Below, one piece after another: positions 44,935 through 55,494 of a DNA stretch of 64,000 nucleotides. Made by a program: the position numbers and the translations under genes. The stretch is from contig NZ_RDBE01000006.1 of NCBI RefSeq assembly GCF_003674065.1, positions 248,001 to 312,000 of the forward strand. The letters run 5' to 3'. Position 1 is the stretch's first letter; each line of letters opens with the position of its first letter. The DNA comes from Nocardioides mangrovicus (lineage in GTDB: Bacteria > Actinomycetota > Actinomycetes > Propionibacteriales > Nocardioidaceae). The notes below the pieces were generated by a model. It made no database searches. It was not told the DNA's origin and saw only the letters and a program-made list of their open reading frames with translations.

Positions 44935-45630
44935 TTAGCAGGACGTCGGGGTGAAGACGATCGTGCGCAGCCCGATGTGCGGGTTGCCCGTGACCGCGGT
45001 GTTGGACTGGGCGTAGGTGAAGTTCACCGACGTCGCGCTGACCCAGGTCAGCGACACGTTGTTCGTCGTGGCGCCGTCGGCCGCCTGGTTCGTCGCGTAG
45101 AACGGTGAGCTGCTCGACCCGTCGCCCTTGAGGCTGGACCCCTTCGACGCCGTGTAGCCCGCGGTGTTCACCACGACCCTGTCGTCGTAGCTGCTGGCGT
45201 AGTCGATGTCGACGATGTTCAACGTGAGGTTCTTGACCTGCTGGCTGAAGTTGACCGTGATGGTCTGCGCGGTGTTCTTGGCGTTCAGGTCGTAGAAGCG
45301 CAGCTCCTTGGTCGATGTCGTGGTCGCGTACACCGTCGAGTTGTTGTCCGCACCGGTGTCGCCGCTGAGCTTCAGCGTCACGGTCACACCGTTGAAGGTG
45401 TAGGACGTCCCGCTCGGCACGGACTGGCCGGTGGGGTAGCTCGAGAAGTCGATGGTCACCGGGGAGCAGGTCGAGGCCGCGAAGGCCGGGGCGGCGCTGA
45501 CGGCGGCGATGGCAGGCACGGTCCACACCGCACCCCGTACCAGGCCGCGCCTGGTCGGCCGTACACCCGATGTGGGCGCGCTCTCAGGTACGTGCGGCGC
45601 CGCCGCTGTGCCCTCCCCCCGGAGAATCAC
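44935..45630 (-). CDS. Secreted protein with Tat-type signal, unknown function
   Basis: 231 aa, GTG start. Residues 25-52 form a signal with twin Arg (TRRGLVRGAVW), hydrophobic core (TVPAIAAVSA) and cleavage site AFAAS. The mature part is Ser/Thr/Asn-rich with alternating strands (VTVTLKLSGD, QTITVNFSQQVKNLTLNIVD, NVSLTWVSATSVNFTY), as in beta-sandwich cell-surface or adhesin domains. Two Cys (one next to the cleavage site, one as the last residue) could form a disulfide joining the ends. GC content is lower than in neighbouring genes. No family is recognised. Confidence 0.55.
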   Translation of the reverse strand: MILRGEGTAAAPHVPESAPTSGVRPTRRGLVRGAVWTVPAIAAVSAAPAFAASTCSPVTIDFSSYPTGQSVPSGTSYTFNGVTVTLKLSGDTGADNNSTVYATTTSTKELRFYDLNAKNTAQTITVNFSQQVKNLTLNIVDIDYASSYDDRVVVNTAGYTASKGSSLKGDGSSSSPFYATNQAADGATTNNVSLTWVSATSVNFTYAQSNTAVTGNPHIGLRTIVFTPTSC

Positions 45631-45712
45631 TGCTCATCCCGTCCAAATCTCGCCTATCACCCAAACTGGGCAATAACTACGATACAGGTCGAGAAGCTTC
45701 ACCACGACCGAA

Positions 45713-46315
45713 TCAGCTGAAGTCGAGCTCCGCCGTGCGCGAGCGCTTGAGCTCGAAGAACAGCGGGTAGGACGCCACGGCGAGCACGCCGTCCCACAGC
45801 CGGCCGGCCTCCTCGCCGCGGGGCGCCTTGGTGATCACGGGACCGAAGAACGCAGTGCCCTCGATGTGGATGGTGGGGGTGCCCACCTCGTCGCCGACGG
45901 CGTCCATGCCCTCGTGGTGGGACTTCGCGACGGCCTCGTCGAGGGAGGCGTCGTCCCAGGCCTCGGCCAGCTCGGCCGGCAGCCCGGCGTCGGCCAGCGC
46001 GTCGACGGCCATCTGCTGGTCCGGCTCCTGCTTGTCGACGTGGATCCGCGTGCCCATCGCGGTGTAGAGCGGCGCCAGCACCTCGTCGCCGTGCTCCTGG
46101 GCCGCCTTGATGCACACCCGCACCGGGCCCCAGGCGGTCTTGAGGAAGTCGCGGTACTCCTGGGGGACGTCCTTGTCCTGGTTCAGGTACGCCAGCGACA
46201 TCACGTGCCAGCGCACCTCGATGTCGCGGACCTTCTCGACCTCGAGGATCCAGCGGGAGCTGATCCAGGCGAAGGGGCAGCGGGGGTCGAACCAGAAATC
46301 GGCGTGAGAGGTCAT
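45713..46315 (-). CDS. DsbA-family oxidoreductase (Rv2466c-like), second active-site Cys replaced
   Basis: 200 aa. It follows Rv2466c of M. tuberculosis, a mycothiol-dependent oxidoreductase able to activate nitro-drugs, almost block for block: [64 protein letters not shown] and GEEAGRLWD. The CPWC active site of that protein is read here as CPFA: the nucleophilic Cys stays but the resolving Cys is Ala. It is therefore likely to act by a monothiol mechanism with mycothiol. It diverges from pepN, as in mycobacteria. Confidence 0.85.
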   Translation of the reverse strand: MTSHADFWFDPRCPFAWISSRWILEVEKVRDIEVRWHVMSLAYLNQDKDVPQEYRDFLKTAWGPVRVCIKAAQEHGDEVLAPLYTAMGTRIHVDKQEPDQQMAVDALADAGLPAELAEAWDDASLDEAVAKSHHEGMDAVGDEVGTPTIHIEGTAFFGPVITKAPRGEEAGRLWDGVLAVASYPLFFELKRSRTAELDFS

Positions 46316-46369
46316 GACCGGGCAACCCCGGATCCTGGTCTGCACATTCCCCGGTGGAATGATGCCCAC

Positions 46370-48916
<2,547 letters not shown>

Positions 48917-48928
48917 GAGCGGGGCCGT

Positions 48929-48962
48929 GCCGTGATTCGCCGGTGCACCGGCGAATCACGGC
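48929..48962. repeat. Perfect 34-bp palindrome between pepN and DUF5130
   Basis: The 17-bp arms GCCGTGATTCGCCGGTG and CACCGGCGAATCACGGC abut with no loop, 13 bases beyond the pepN stop. A second, 8-bp pair ACCGAAAC (48970-48977) / GTTTCGGT (48996-49003) follows. Between two convergent genes both may serve as a bidirectional terminator, but a perfect loopless palindrome is also the form of a protein-binding or repeated element. Confidence 0.8.
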
Positions 48963-49041
48963 GCGCACGACCGAAACTTCGGTTGCCCCTGCCGTGTTTC
49001 GGTAGCGACTCCCCGACCGCCGAGCCCGACACCGCTCGGGG

Positions 49042-49437
49042 CTACTCCTCGGGCGTGTCGGCGTGCAGGACCCGCGGGCGCCGGCAGCGCTCGCCGAGTC
49101 CGCGCACCGCGCGAGCCAGACCGCCGACCAGGTCGCCGGTGGCGAGATCGGACTGCAGGCCGGCGGCCACCAGCGACAGGCCGTGGGGGTCGAGCACCCG
49201 GTCGGCGTCGGATCCGGTGACGATCTCCAGCAGCCGCTGGTTGGGGTCGACCAGCAGCAGGACGCTGCGGGCCGGCGAGCTCATGCCGGCGTGGAGCCGG
49301 CGGGCGAAGCCGGTGGCGTCCTCGCCCTGAGCGACGGGGCCGACGAAGACGGAGAACTCCAGCCGGCTCGTGGTCTCGGCGTCGCGGATCGCGGCGTCGA
49401 TGGTGGCCCGCTGGGAGGCGGTGAAGGAGTCGGCCAT
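49042..49437 (-). CDS. DUF5130 family protein
   Basis: 131 aa, resembling the small TPM-like proteins (DUF5130, cf. Rv2468c) next to pepN in mycobacteria. RLEFSVFVGPVAQGEDATGF and SVLLLVDPNQRLLEIVTGSDADRVLD are strand-helix units; no membrane segment is present. The C-terminus is Arg-rich then acidic. Function is unknown. It overlaps the upstream membrane protein gene by 4 bp (ATGA at 49434-49439). Confidence 0.7.
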   Translation of the reverse strand: MADSFTASQRATIDAAIRDAETTSRLEFSVFVGPVAQGEDATGFARRLHAGMSSPARSVLLLVDPNQRLLEIVTGSDADRVLDPHGLSLVAAGLQSDLATGDLVGGLARAVRGLGERCRRPRVLHADTPEE

Positions 49438-49799
49438 CAGTAGCGGGCGCTCGTGCCGCCCTGGCCCCCGGCCTGCTCCAGGGCCGGGGAGTCCTCGGCG
49501 GGCGCCTTCTCGATGCCCTCGCGCGGGCCGCCGAACCACTCGCCCTCGCCGGTCCACGGGCGTCCGGGCTGGTAGCCCTGGTGCCGGATCAGGCTGGGCA
49601 GCGCGGACAGCACGGAGATCAGGACGAACAGCCCGAACGGCACCAGGAACAAGATCAGCACGAAGTCGAAGCCCGAGACGTGCGGCGTGCTCTGCCAGGA
49701 CTCGGGCTCGTCGGCGACGGCGGCACCGCCGAGGCCCAGCGCCGCCGACGCGACGCCGAGGGCGCCGGCCCGGACCACCACACGGATCAGCTGGCTCAT
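49437..49799 (-). CDS. Small membrane protein, possible cytochrome oxidase accessory subunit (CtaJ-like)
   Basis: 120 aa from ATG 49799; a GTG one codon earlier (49802) would sit 7 bases after a TATCCT box. A signal-like first segment (GALGVASAALGLGGAAVADE) and one membrane helix (FVLILFLVPFGLFVLISVL), then the basic/aromatic motif GYQPGRPWTGEGEWFGGP. That last motif recalls the actinobacterial aa3 oxidase subunit CtaJ, whose gene I recall lying near pepN in mycobacteria. The identification is from memory and tentative. Confidence 0.4.
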   Translation of the reverse strand: MSQLIRVVVRAGALGVASAALGLGGAAVADEPESWQSTPHVSGFDFVLILFLVPFGLFVLISVLSALPSLIRHQGYQPGRPWTGEGEWFGGPREGIEKAPAEDSPALEQAGGQGGTSARY

Positions 49800-49854
49800 C
49801 ACGTCCCCGAGGATATCCGCACGCTCGGGTTTGGGATGCGTCGGTGGGCTTCCG

Positions 49855-49860
49855 TAACCT
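49855..49860 (+). promoter_or_regulatory. -10 box TAACCT, leaderless promoter of mscS
   Basis: TAACCT, seven bases before ATG 49868. Confidence 0.45.
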
Positions 49861-49867
49861 CGGCGAA

Positions 49868-50788
49868 ATGCTTCTCGCGATCGGCAATCTCGACCTGGAC
49901 CCCTCCGACCTGCCCACCAGCTGGCTGATCGGGAAGCCACTGGCGATCGTGGTGCTGGTCCTGGTCGGCGTCGTGGCCCGCTGGCTGATGCACCGCATGG
50001 TCGACCGGGTGGTCGCCGGCGCCACCAGCGGAGCGCTGTCCGCGCGCATCGGCAAGGGTCGCAACAGCGGTGACGTCACGGCCTCCTCCCGGCACGGCCA
50101 GCGGGTGCGGACGATGGGTTCGCTGATCAAGAGCATCGTCACGGGCGTCGTGTTCACCGTCGTGGTGGTCATGGTCGTCAGCGAGCTGGGCTACGACGTC
50201 GCGCCCATCCTGGCCGGGGCCGGCATCCTCGGCGTGGCCATCGGCTTCGGGTCCCAGACGCTGGTCAAGGACTTCCTCTCGGGCATCTTCATGATCTTCG
50301 AGGACCAGTACGGCGTCGGCGACGTGGTCGACCTGGGCGACGCGACCGGCACCGTCGAGGCGGTCAGCCTGCGCGTGACGCGCATCCGGGCCATCGACGG
50401 CACCGTCTGGTACGTCCGCAACGGCGAGATCGCGCGGGTGGGCAACATGAGCCAGAACTGGGCGCGCACCGTGCTGGACATCCCGGTCGGCTACAACGAG
50501 GACCTGGCGCGGGTGCGCGCGGTGCTGGCCGAGGTCGGCCACGAGCTGTGGGACGACCACGACTACCGCGGCGACATCCTGGAGCAGCCCGAGGTCTGGG
50601 GCGTCCAGTCGCTCGACGCCGACTCCGTGCTGGTGCGGGTGGTGCTCAAGACCGTGCCGGGCCAGCAGTGGCTGATCGCCCGCGCGATGCGCGAGCGGGT
50701 CAAGGACCGCTTCGACGCCGAGGGCATCGAGATCCCGCTCCCCCAGCGCGTCGTGTGGCAGCGCTCCGAGGAGTCCGTCGCGGTCTGA
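49868..50788 (+). CDS. mscS: MscS-type mechanosensitive channel
   Basis: 306 aa, ATG 49868. Three membrane segments: residues 24-40 (LAIVVLVLVGVVARWLM), 86-104, and the pore-lining TM3 (VAPILAGAGILGVAIGFGSQ) followed by TLVKDFLSGIFMIFEDQYGV, the MscS signature. The cytoplasmic beta domain has GDVVDLGDATGTVEAVSLR. It opens under membrane tension during hypo-osmotic shock. A hairpin ends the gene (50796-50817). Confidence 0.93.
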   Translation: MLLAIGNLDLDPSDLPTSWLIGKPLAIVVLVLVGVVARWLMHRMVDRVVAGATSGALSARIGKGRNSGDVTASSRHGQRVRTMGSLIKSIVTGVVFTVVVVMVVSELGYDVAPILAGAGILGVAIGFGSQTLVKDFLSGIFMIFEDQYGVGDVVDLGDATGTVEAVSLRVTRIRAIDGTVWYVRNGEIARVGNMSQNWARTVLDIPVGYNEDLARVRAVLAEVGHELWDDHDYRGDILEQPEVWGVQSLDADSVLVRVVLKTVPGQQWLIARAMRERVKDRFDAEGIEIPLPQRVVWQRSEESVAV

Positions 50789-50795
50789 GCCGGTC

Positions 50796-50817
50796 GGCTG
50801 AGTAGTCGTACTCAGCC
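50796..50817 (+). terminator. Hairpin after mscS
   Basis: GGCTGAGTA and TACTCAGCC form a perfect 9-bp stem with loop GTCG, 8 bases after the mscS stop. No T tract. Confidence 0.6.
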
Positions 50818-50872
50818 AGGGATGAGTCCGCGGCCGGCTGTGCGTCCGGGTCGGGCGCAGGACCGTGGTGGC

Positions 50873-53140
50873 ATGAGTCGTCTCGCCGACCCCTCGCTGT
50901 GTCCTGACTGCCGTGGCCGGGTGCTCCCCAACGCCACCTGCGCCTCCTGCGACCTGGTGCTGCGCGGCCCGCTGGCCGACCGGCTGTGGCAGGCGATGCT
51001 CACCGCCGACGGGCTGGTCGAGCAGCTGCGGGCGGTGCCCGCGCCGAGCGTGGCTCCGATGCCGGTGAGCCGGCCCGCGCCGGCCGCCGCGCCCCGGGTG
51101 ACGGGCCGTACCGTGCCGGCCCTGCTGCTCGCCCTGGGCGGGTTGCTGGTGTTCGTGGCGGTGAGCCTCTTCCTCGCCGTCACCTGGACGGTGCTGCCGC
51201 TGGGGGTCAAGGCGCTTCTGATGGCCGGCTTCACCGGCGCCGTCACCGCCGGCGCCCAGCTGCTCTCCCGGCGCGGGCTGCGCGGCTCCGCCGAGGCGAT
51301 CTGGGCGCTGGCCGGCGCCGTGCTGGCGCTGGACGTCGCCGCGGCCTGGCGGGCCGGGCTGTTCGGGCTGCAGGCCGTGGGCACACGGCCGATGACCATC
51401 GCCGGCGGCCTGGTCGTGGCGGCCTTCGGCCTGGGCGCGCTGCTGCTGGTGAGGCGTACGCCGCTGCGGCACGCGCTCGCCCCCGAGGTGCTGGTGGTCC
51501 TGGCCGGCGGCGTGGTCACCGCGGCCGGCTTCTGGGGCGGCCGATGGGGCAGCTCGCTCGGACCGGTGGTGGGCGTGGTGGTGCTCGCCGGCGTGGCGCT
51601 CGGATTCCAGCGGCTCGGGGCGAGGCTGTCGGCCGTGGGCGCCACGGTGCTCGCCGTGCTGACGTGGCTCGACGTGCTCGTCCAGGGCTGGCTCCGCGGC
51701 GACGGGACCATCGACCGCACCGCGTACTGGTCCCACGGCCAGTGGTGGCAGCTGCTGGCGGCCGCGCTGCTGGCCACCGTCCCCGCGCTGGTCACGCGGC
51801 TCCGCCGCGGCTGGCGGACGGCCGCCGCCCTGGCGAGCCTGGTAGCGCTGGCCGTGGCCGGTCTCGAGCCGGGCTCGGCCGCCGACACCGTGCAGGCCGT
51901 ACAGGCGTGCCTGGTGCTGCTGGCGCTGACCGGGTTGGTCGTCGCCCGCGCCAGCGTCTGGTCCGACGCCGCACGCTGGCTCGCGGGCCTCGCCGCAGTG
52001 ATCGGAGCCGCGCTCGTGGTGCTGGCCGCCACACTGCCGACGCTGGAGCTCGTCGGCTCGCACCCGGGCGGCGTCAGTCCGACGGCCGCCTTCGAGCGGT
52101 GGCACGACGCCGCCTCCTGGACGGTCCTCCTCGGCACCGTGACGGTGGCGCTGGCCGCGTGGGTGGTGCTGGCGGCTGGGATGCGCGCCACGCTGCTGGA
52201 GCTGCTGCCGGGCTGGCTGCTGGTGGGCGTGAGCGCCGCGCTCGTGGGCGGCGGCGCACCGGTGTGGGGGGTCGCGGCGGCGCTGGGGACCGCCGCGGTC
52301 CTGCTCCTCGCCGGTGGCCTGCGGGCGGGCGGCGCCTGGCCGGTGGCGGCGACAGCGCCGGCCGCGCTCGGTGCCGTCCTGGCCGGCGTCTTTGACCCGA
52401 CCAGCAGCTGGGTCGGCTTCGGGCTGGTGGCGCTGGCATCCGTCACCGTGCTGCTGGCTCCTGTGGTGAGCGCACGGGAGCGCGACGAGCGCTGGGCCGA
52501 GATGAGCGCCGCGCTGCTCGGGCTGACCGCGCTGCTGGCCACCTACGGCGACGCCGGGCGGGTGGCCCTGGCGCTCACCTTGATGGGCAGCGCGACGGCA
52601 CTCGCCGCGATCGTGCGCACCGGTCGCGACCACCTGGGCTGGGTGGGCAGCGGCGTCCTGGTCGCGGCCACCGCGGTGCGGGTGCTGGTCGCCCACACCC
52701 CGGCCCCCGAGCTCTACGCGCTGCCCGCCGCTGCGGCTTTGCTCGGCGTCGGTGCCTGGCGGTTGGCGCGCGACCCCGGGCTCGGCTCGTGGCGCCCGCT
52801 GGGCTCGGGGCTCTCGCTGGCCCTGCTGCCCAGCCTGGTGCTCTCGCTCGGCGACCCCGGCTCGCTGCGCACCGCCCTGGTGGTGGTCGGGGCCGGCATC
52901 ACGCTCGGCGTCGGGCTCGAGCGTCGCTGGCAGGCACCGGTGCTGCACGGCACCGCGGTGCTCGTCGTGCTCGCGCTGCGGTTCCTGCTGCCGCTGGCCG
53001 CCGACGTGCTGGCCGACCCGCTCGGCGCCTGGCTGCTGTTCGGCGCCGCCGGCGGGGCCTGCCTGACGGTCGGCGTGCTGTGGGAGCGCTCGGTCGCCAA
53101 CCTGCGGACGGCGGGGCGGTTCGTCGGCTCGCTACGGTGA
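50873..53140 (+). CDS. Large polytopic membrane protein with N-terminal zinc ribbon (SCO7613 C-terminal family)
   Basis: 755 aa from ATG 50873. It starts with a zinc ribbon, CPDCRGRVLPNATCASC (residues 10-26), then a helix (LADRLWQAMLTADGLVEQLR) and a flexible Pro/Ala linker. The remaining 660 residues are some twenty hydrophobic segments. This plan matches the actinobacterial family named after the SCO7613 C-terminal domain, of unknown function. Its stop overlaps the glbO start by 4 bp (GTGA), so the two genes are translationally coupled. Confidence 0.7.
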   Translation: MSRLADPSLCPDCRGRVLPNATCASCDLVLRGPLADRLWQAMLTADGLVEQLRAVPAPSVAPMPVSRPAPAAAPRVTGRTVPALLLALGGLLVFVAVSLFLAVTWTVLPLGVKALLMAGFTGAVTAGAQLLSRRGLRGSAEAIWALAGAVLALDVAAAWRAGLFGLQAVGTRPMTIAGGLVVAAFGLGALLLVRRTPLRHALAPEVLVVLAGGVVTAAGFWGGRWGSSLGPVVGVVVLAGVALGFQRLGARLSAVGATVLAVLTWLDVLVQGWLRGDGTIDRTAYWSHGQWWQLLAAALLATVPALVTRLRRGWRTAAALASLVALAVAGLEPGSAADTVQAVQACLVLLALTGLVVARASVWSDAARWLAGLAAVIGAALVVLAATLPTLELVGSHPGGVSPTAAFERWHDAASWTVLLGTVTVALAAWVVLAAGMRATLLELLPGWLLVGVSAALVGGGAPVWGVAAALGTAAVLLLAGGLRAGGAWPVAATAPAALGAVLAGVFDPTSSWVGFGLVALASVTVLLAPVVSARERDERWAEMSAALLGLTALLATYGDAGRVALALTLMGSATALAAIVRTGRDHLGWVGSGVLVAATAVRVLVAHTPAPELYALPAAAALLGVGAWRLARDPGLGSWRPLGSGLSLALLPSLVLSLGDPGSLRTALVVVGAGITLGVGLERRWQAPVLHGTAVLVVLALRFLLPLAADVLADPLGAWLLFGAAGGACLTVGVLWERSVANLRTAGRFVGSLR

Positions 53141-53535
53141 TCGTCGTGGACGCCGCGACGACCTTCTACGACGAGATCGGCGGCGGCGAGGTCATCGCCG
53201 GCATCGTCGCCCGGTTCTACGAGGGCGTCGCCGACGACGAGGTGCTCCGCCCGCTCTACCCCGAGGAGGACCTCGGTCCGGCGCAGGAGCGGTTCACGCT
53301 GTTCCTGCAGCAGTACTGGGGCGGCCCGACGACGTACTCCGAGCGACGCGGCCACCCCCGGCTGCGGATGCGGCACGCGCCGTTCGCCGTCACCCCCACC
53401 GCGGCCCAGCACTGGTTGCGCTGCTTTCGCACCGCCCTCGACGAGGCCGACCTCACCCCGGAGCAGGACGCGACCTTCTGGGAGTACGTCACCCACGCCG
53501 CGCAGTTCATGGTCAACACCTTCGACGAAGGTTAA
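53137..53535 (+). CDS. glbO: Group II truncated haemoglobin (GlbO)
   Basis: 132 aa, GTG 53137 overlapping the upstream stop; GTG 53146 is an alternative. EIGGGEVIAGIVARFYEGVA, LYPEEDLGPAQERFTLFLQQ, YWGGPTTYSERRGHPRLRM and RHAPFAVT give the family series, with the B10 Tyr-like FY, the proximal His in the RMRHAPF segment and the TrHbII Trp in the HWLRC segment. It binds O2 and may deal with peroxide or NO. Its stop codon overlaps the stop of the convergent integrase, so it abuts a mobile element yet appears intact. Confidence 0.95.
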   Translation: MIVVDAATTFYDEIGGGEVIAGIVARFYEGVADDEVLRPLYPEEDLGPAQERFTLFLQQYWGGPTTYSERRGHPRLRMRHAPFAVTPTAAQHWLRCFRTALDEADLTPEQDATFWEYVTHAAQFMVNTFDEG

Positions 53536-54713
53536 AGACGCAGGTCAGGAGCTGTTTGGCCAGGCCCATCCAGGCCCGATGTACCACTGATGTAGCAGCC
53601 GAGCGCCTGATCCACCGCCAGACGGGTCCTTTCGGCGCTGGACGGCATGAGGTGCGTGTAGACGCGGAGGGTGAACCCTGCGTCGGTATGGCCCAGGTAC
53701 TCGCTGACCGCCTTGATGCTCTCGCCGGCGTCGAGCAGGACGCTGGCGTAGTGGTGCCGCAGGGCGTGCATCCCGTTCTCACGTGTCGGCTCGACGCCCG
53801 CAGCTCGCAGCGCCGGCTTCCAGACGTAGTGATTGACGGAGTTGCGGTTGAGAGCGCTGCCGTGCAGCCCGCGGGCGACGAGCGACACCTCGACCGGCTC
53901 CCCGCCGGGCTCGGACCAGGGCAACGTGACGGCGGCGGCCGGATGCAGCGCTAGGTAGGCGGCCAGTGCGTCGCGGACGGACGACGGGAGCGGGACAGTC
54001 CGCGTCTTGTTGGCCTTCGGTGCTGCGAACACGAGCCTGCTACGCACCTGACGGACCTGACGCCTCACGGTGACGGTCCCGCGCAGGAAGTCGACGTCGT
54101 CCGGCGACAACCCGAAGATCTCCCCCTGCCGAAGTCCAAGCCCCGCTCCCAGCGCGACCAAGATCTGGTACCGCGGGGAGAGCTCGTTCATGACGTCGCC
54201 AACGCGCTCAGCAGACCACGGCACGATTCGACGCACGTCGCGTCTCGGCGGCGACACCGACCCGGCCTTGCAGGGGTTCTTCGCGATCCGCTCGTCGTCG
54301 ACCGCAGCAGACAGGATCGTGGAGACGGTGCTGAGAGCGACGCGACGCGTACTTGCGGCCCCCGTTAGTCCAGCCAGCCAGGCCTGAATCGTCGACGGCT
54401 TGATCTGCGAAAGCCACTTCGACCCCAGGACGGGATAGACGTGCACCCGAAGTCGACCCTGAACCCGCTCAGTGGTGGTCGGTTCCGTGGACTGATTAGC
54501 CAACCACTGCTCGGCGTACGCCTTGAACGTGATCCGTCCGGCGTCGGGATCCAAGTAGGTCCCGCGCGCCTTGTCGGCCTCGACGGTGGCGCGGAAGATC
54601 TCGGCGTCGACTTTTCGCGTGAAGGTTCGTCGACGCGCTCGGCCATCAGGTTCGCGGTAGTTGACGTCGTAGCGAGGCTTACCGCCGGTGTTGCGCCTAC
54701 TGATGCTGGCCAT
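53532..54713 (-). CDS. int: Tyrosine integrase
   Basis: 393 aa. An AP2-like N-terminal arm-binding segment (PRYDVNYREPDGRARRRTFT), a SAM-like core-binding domain (about residues 62-150; TFKAYAEQWLANQSTEPTTT) and the catalytic domain: Arg I in LGLRQGEIFGL, the strand Lys region AAPKANKTRTV, HALRHHYASVL (His-x-x-Arg), LGHTDAGFTLRVYTHL with the nucleophile Tyr. All catalytic positions are present, so it should be active. AGGAGG lies 6 bases before the ATG. Its stop overlaps that of glbO, so the attachment site is probably at or near the glbO 3' end. Confidence 0.92.
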   Translation of the reverse strand: MASISRRNTGGKPRYDVNYREPDGRARRRTFTRKVDAEIFRATVEADKARGTYLDPDAGRITFKAYAEQWLANQSTEPTTTERVQGRLRVHVYPVLGSKWLSQIKPSTIQAWLAGLTGAASTRRVALSTVSTILSAAVDDERIAKNPCKAGSVSPPRRDVRRIVPWSAERVGDVMNELSPRYQILVALGAGLGLRQGEIFGLSPDDVDFLRGTVTVRRQVRQVRSRLVFAAPKANKTRTVPLPSSVRDALAAYLALHPAAAVTLPWSEPGGEPVEVSLVARGLHGSALNRNSVNHYVWKPALRAAGVEPTRENGMHALRHHYASVLLDAGESIKAVSEYLGHTDAGFTLRVYTHLMPSSAERTRLAVDQALGCYISGTSGLDGPGQTAPDLRL

Positions 54714-54875
54714 CTCGAGCCTCCTAGGTCTCGGTGTTCGCAGGCTCCCCGTCCGAAGCGCTGCGACTCCACGGGCTCGGGTACACCGCGTGCACCACGT
54801 CCTCCGGCTGACTGCGGCACTCGAACCGGCGGCGCCGCCTCGGTTGGCCGGTCTTGCTGTTCTATCCCGTGGTTC
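54714..54875. other. Gap between integrase and excisionase, no convincing gene
   Basis: 162 bp holding the integrase ribosome-binding site (AGGAGG at 54720-54725). A minus-strand frame starting at 54910 crosses it but has no family likeness and lies over the integrase. Confidence 0.5.
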
Positions 54876-55106
54876 TCACACCACGCCAGCACCAGTTCGC
54901 TGCTCGGCAATCCATCCTCGGAGGTCGGCGGCGGTGGTCACTAAGTGCCGGCCGATCTTGAAGAAGGACGGTCCCGTCCCCAGCTGACGCCAGTAGCGAA
55001 CGGTGTTGACCGGTACGCGGAGAATCGCGGCCGTTTCGCTCAAAGTGAGGAGCTCGTTGTCGCCGCGTCGGTCGAGATCAGCTGTGAGTGCACTGGGAAC
55101 GTTCAT
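54876..55106 (-). CDS. xis: Excisionase-like helix-turn-helix protein
   Basis: 76 aa from ATG 55106; an in-frame TTG at 55121 is less likely. LLTLSETAAILRVPVNTVRY is the MerR/excisionase winged helix (HTH_17), followed by WRQLGTGPSFFKIGRHLVTT and a short helix (DLRGWIAEQ). It would bind the attachment site to bias recombination toward excision. It lies directly upstream of the integrase on the same strand, the usual arrangement in actinobacterial integrative elements. Confidence 0.85.
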   Translation of the reverse strand: MNVPSALTADLDRRGDNELLTLSETAAILRVPVNTVRYWRQLGTGPSFFKIGRHLVTTAADLRGWIAEQRTGAGVV

Positions 55107-55462
55107 GGGTACAGAACGCAACGGACGGTGCCGGCGTGCTCACCTAGGCCCGAACTTCCAGTGCTTGTCCTTTGTGATTGGCGTCTTGTGGAGAGTGACC
55201 TGCCCGGCAGTCTCGGCCCGAGAGCGTCGCCGCTTCACTGAGTCGCACCCGCAGAACGACCCGGGGATCGTCTTTGAGACCTTTGACGATCTTGGGCTGC
55301 CTGCGGTCGGCGGGCCATCCGCCCAGAATGACACGCGCCATCGCGCCAGGCGCGAGTGCGGCCGAAGGGCGGCTCCGACTCTCCCCGAAGATCTGGCTTG
55401 CCGTTATCGAGTGATGTCGCTTTCTACAGAATGCGCGGCGCAAATGTGTCGGAGGGCTCTCG

Positions 55463-55468
55463 TAGTCT
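55463..55468 (+). promoter_or_regulatory. Candidate -10 box of the CBASS operon (TAGTCT)
   Basis: TAGTCT lies 26 bases before ATG 55495. No good -35 hexamer is visible at 17 bp, so the promoter is uncertain. Confidence 0.3.
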
Positions 55469-55483
55469 GAAACCCCCGAGATG

Positions 55484-55490
55484 AAGGAGG
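55484..55490 (+). promoter_or_regulatory. Consensus Shine-Dalgarno of the CBASS operon
   Basis: AAGGAGG with 4 bases before ATG 55495. It is close to a perfect anti-SD match and fixes the start. Confidence 0.7.
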
Positions 55491-55494
55491 GTCA

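Larger units (their letters stand above)
55107..55494. other. 388-bp gap with a possible broken gene and the CBASS leader
   Basis: No whole gene is supported. Two overlapping minus-strand frames hint at a decayed gene: one reads MARVILGGWPADRRQPKIV and the other ends TPITKDKHWKFGPR at 55140, about 65 residues in all if a frameshift joined them. TCGCGCC-A-GGCGCGA (55341-55355) can form a short hairpin. The last 30 bases are the leader of the CBASS operon. Confidence 0.35.

Noticed and set aside
49868-52948. Very long minus-strand frame opposite mscS and the large membrane protein
   Set aside because: His/Gln/Arg/Gly-rich shadow translation without any domain.
54365-54910. Minus-strand frame of 181 codons overlapping the integrase and excisionase
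   Set aside because: No family likeness, lies in a shifted frame over the integrase, and has no ribosome-binding site.
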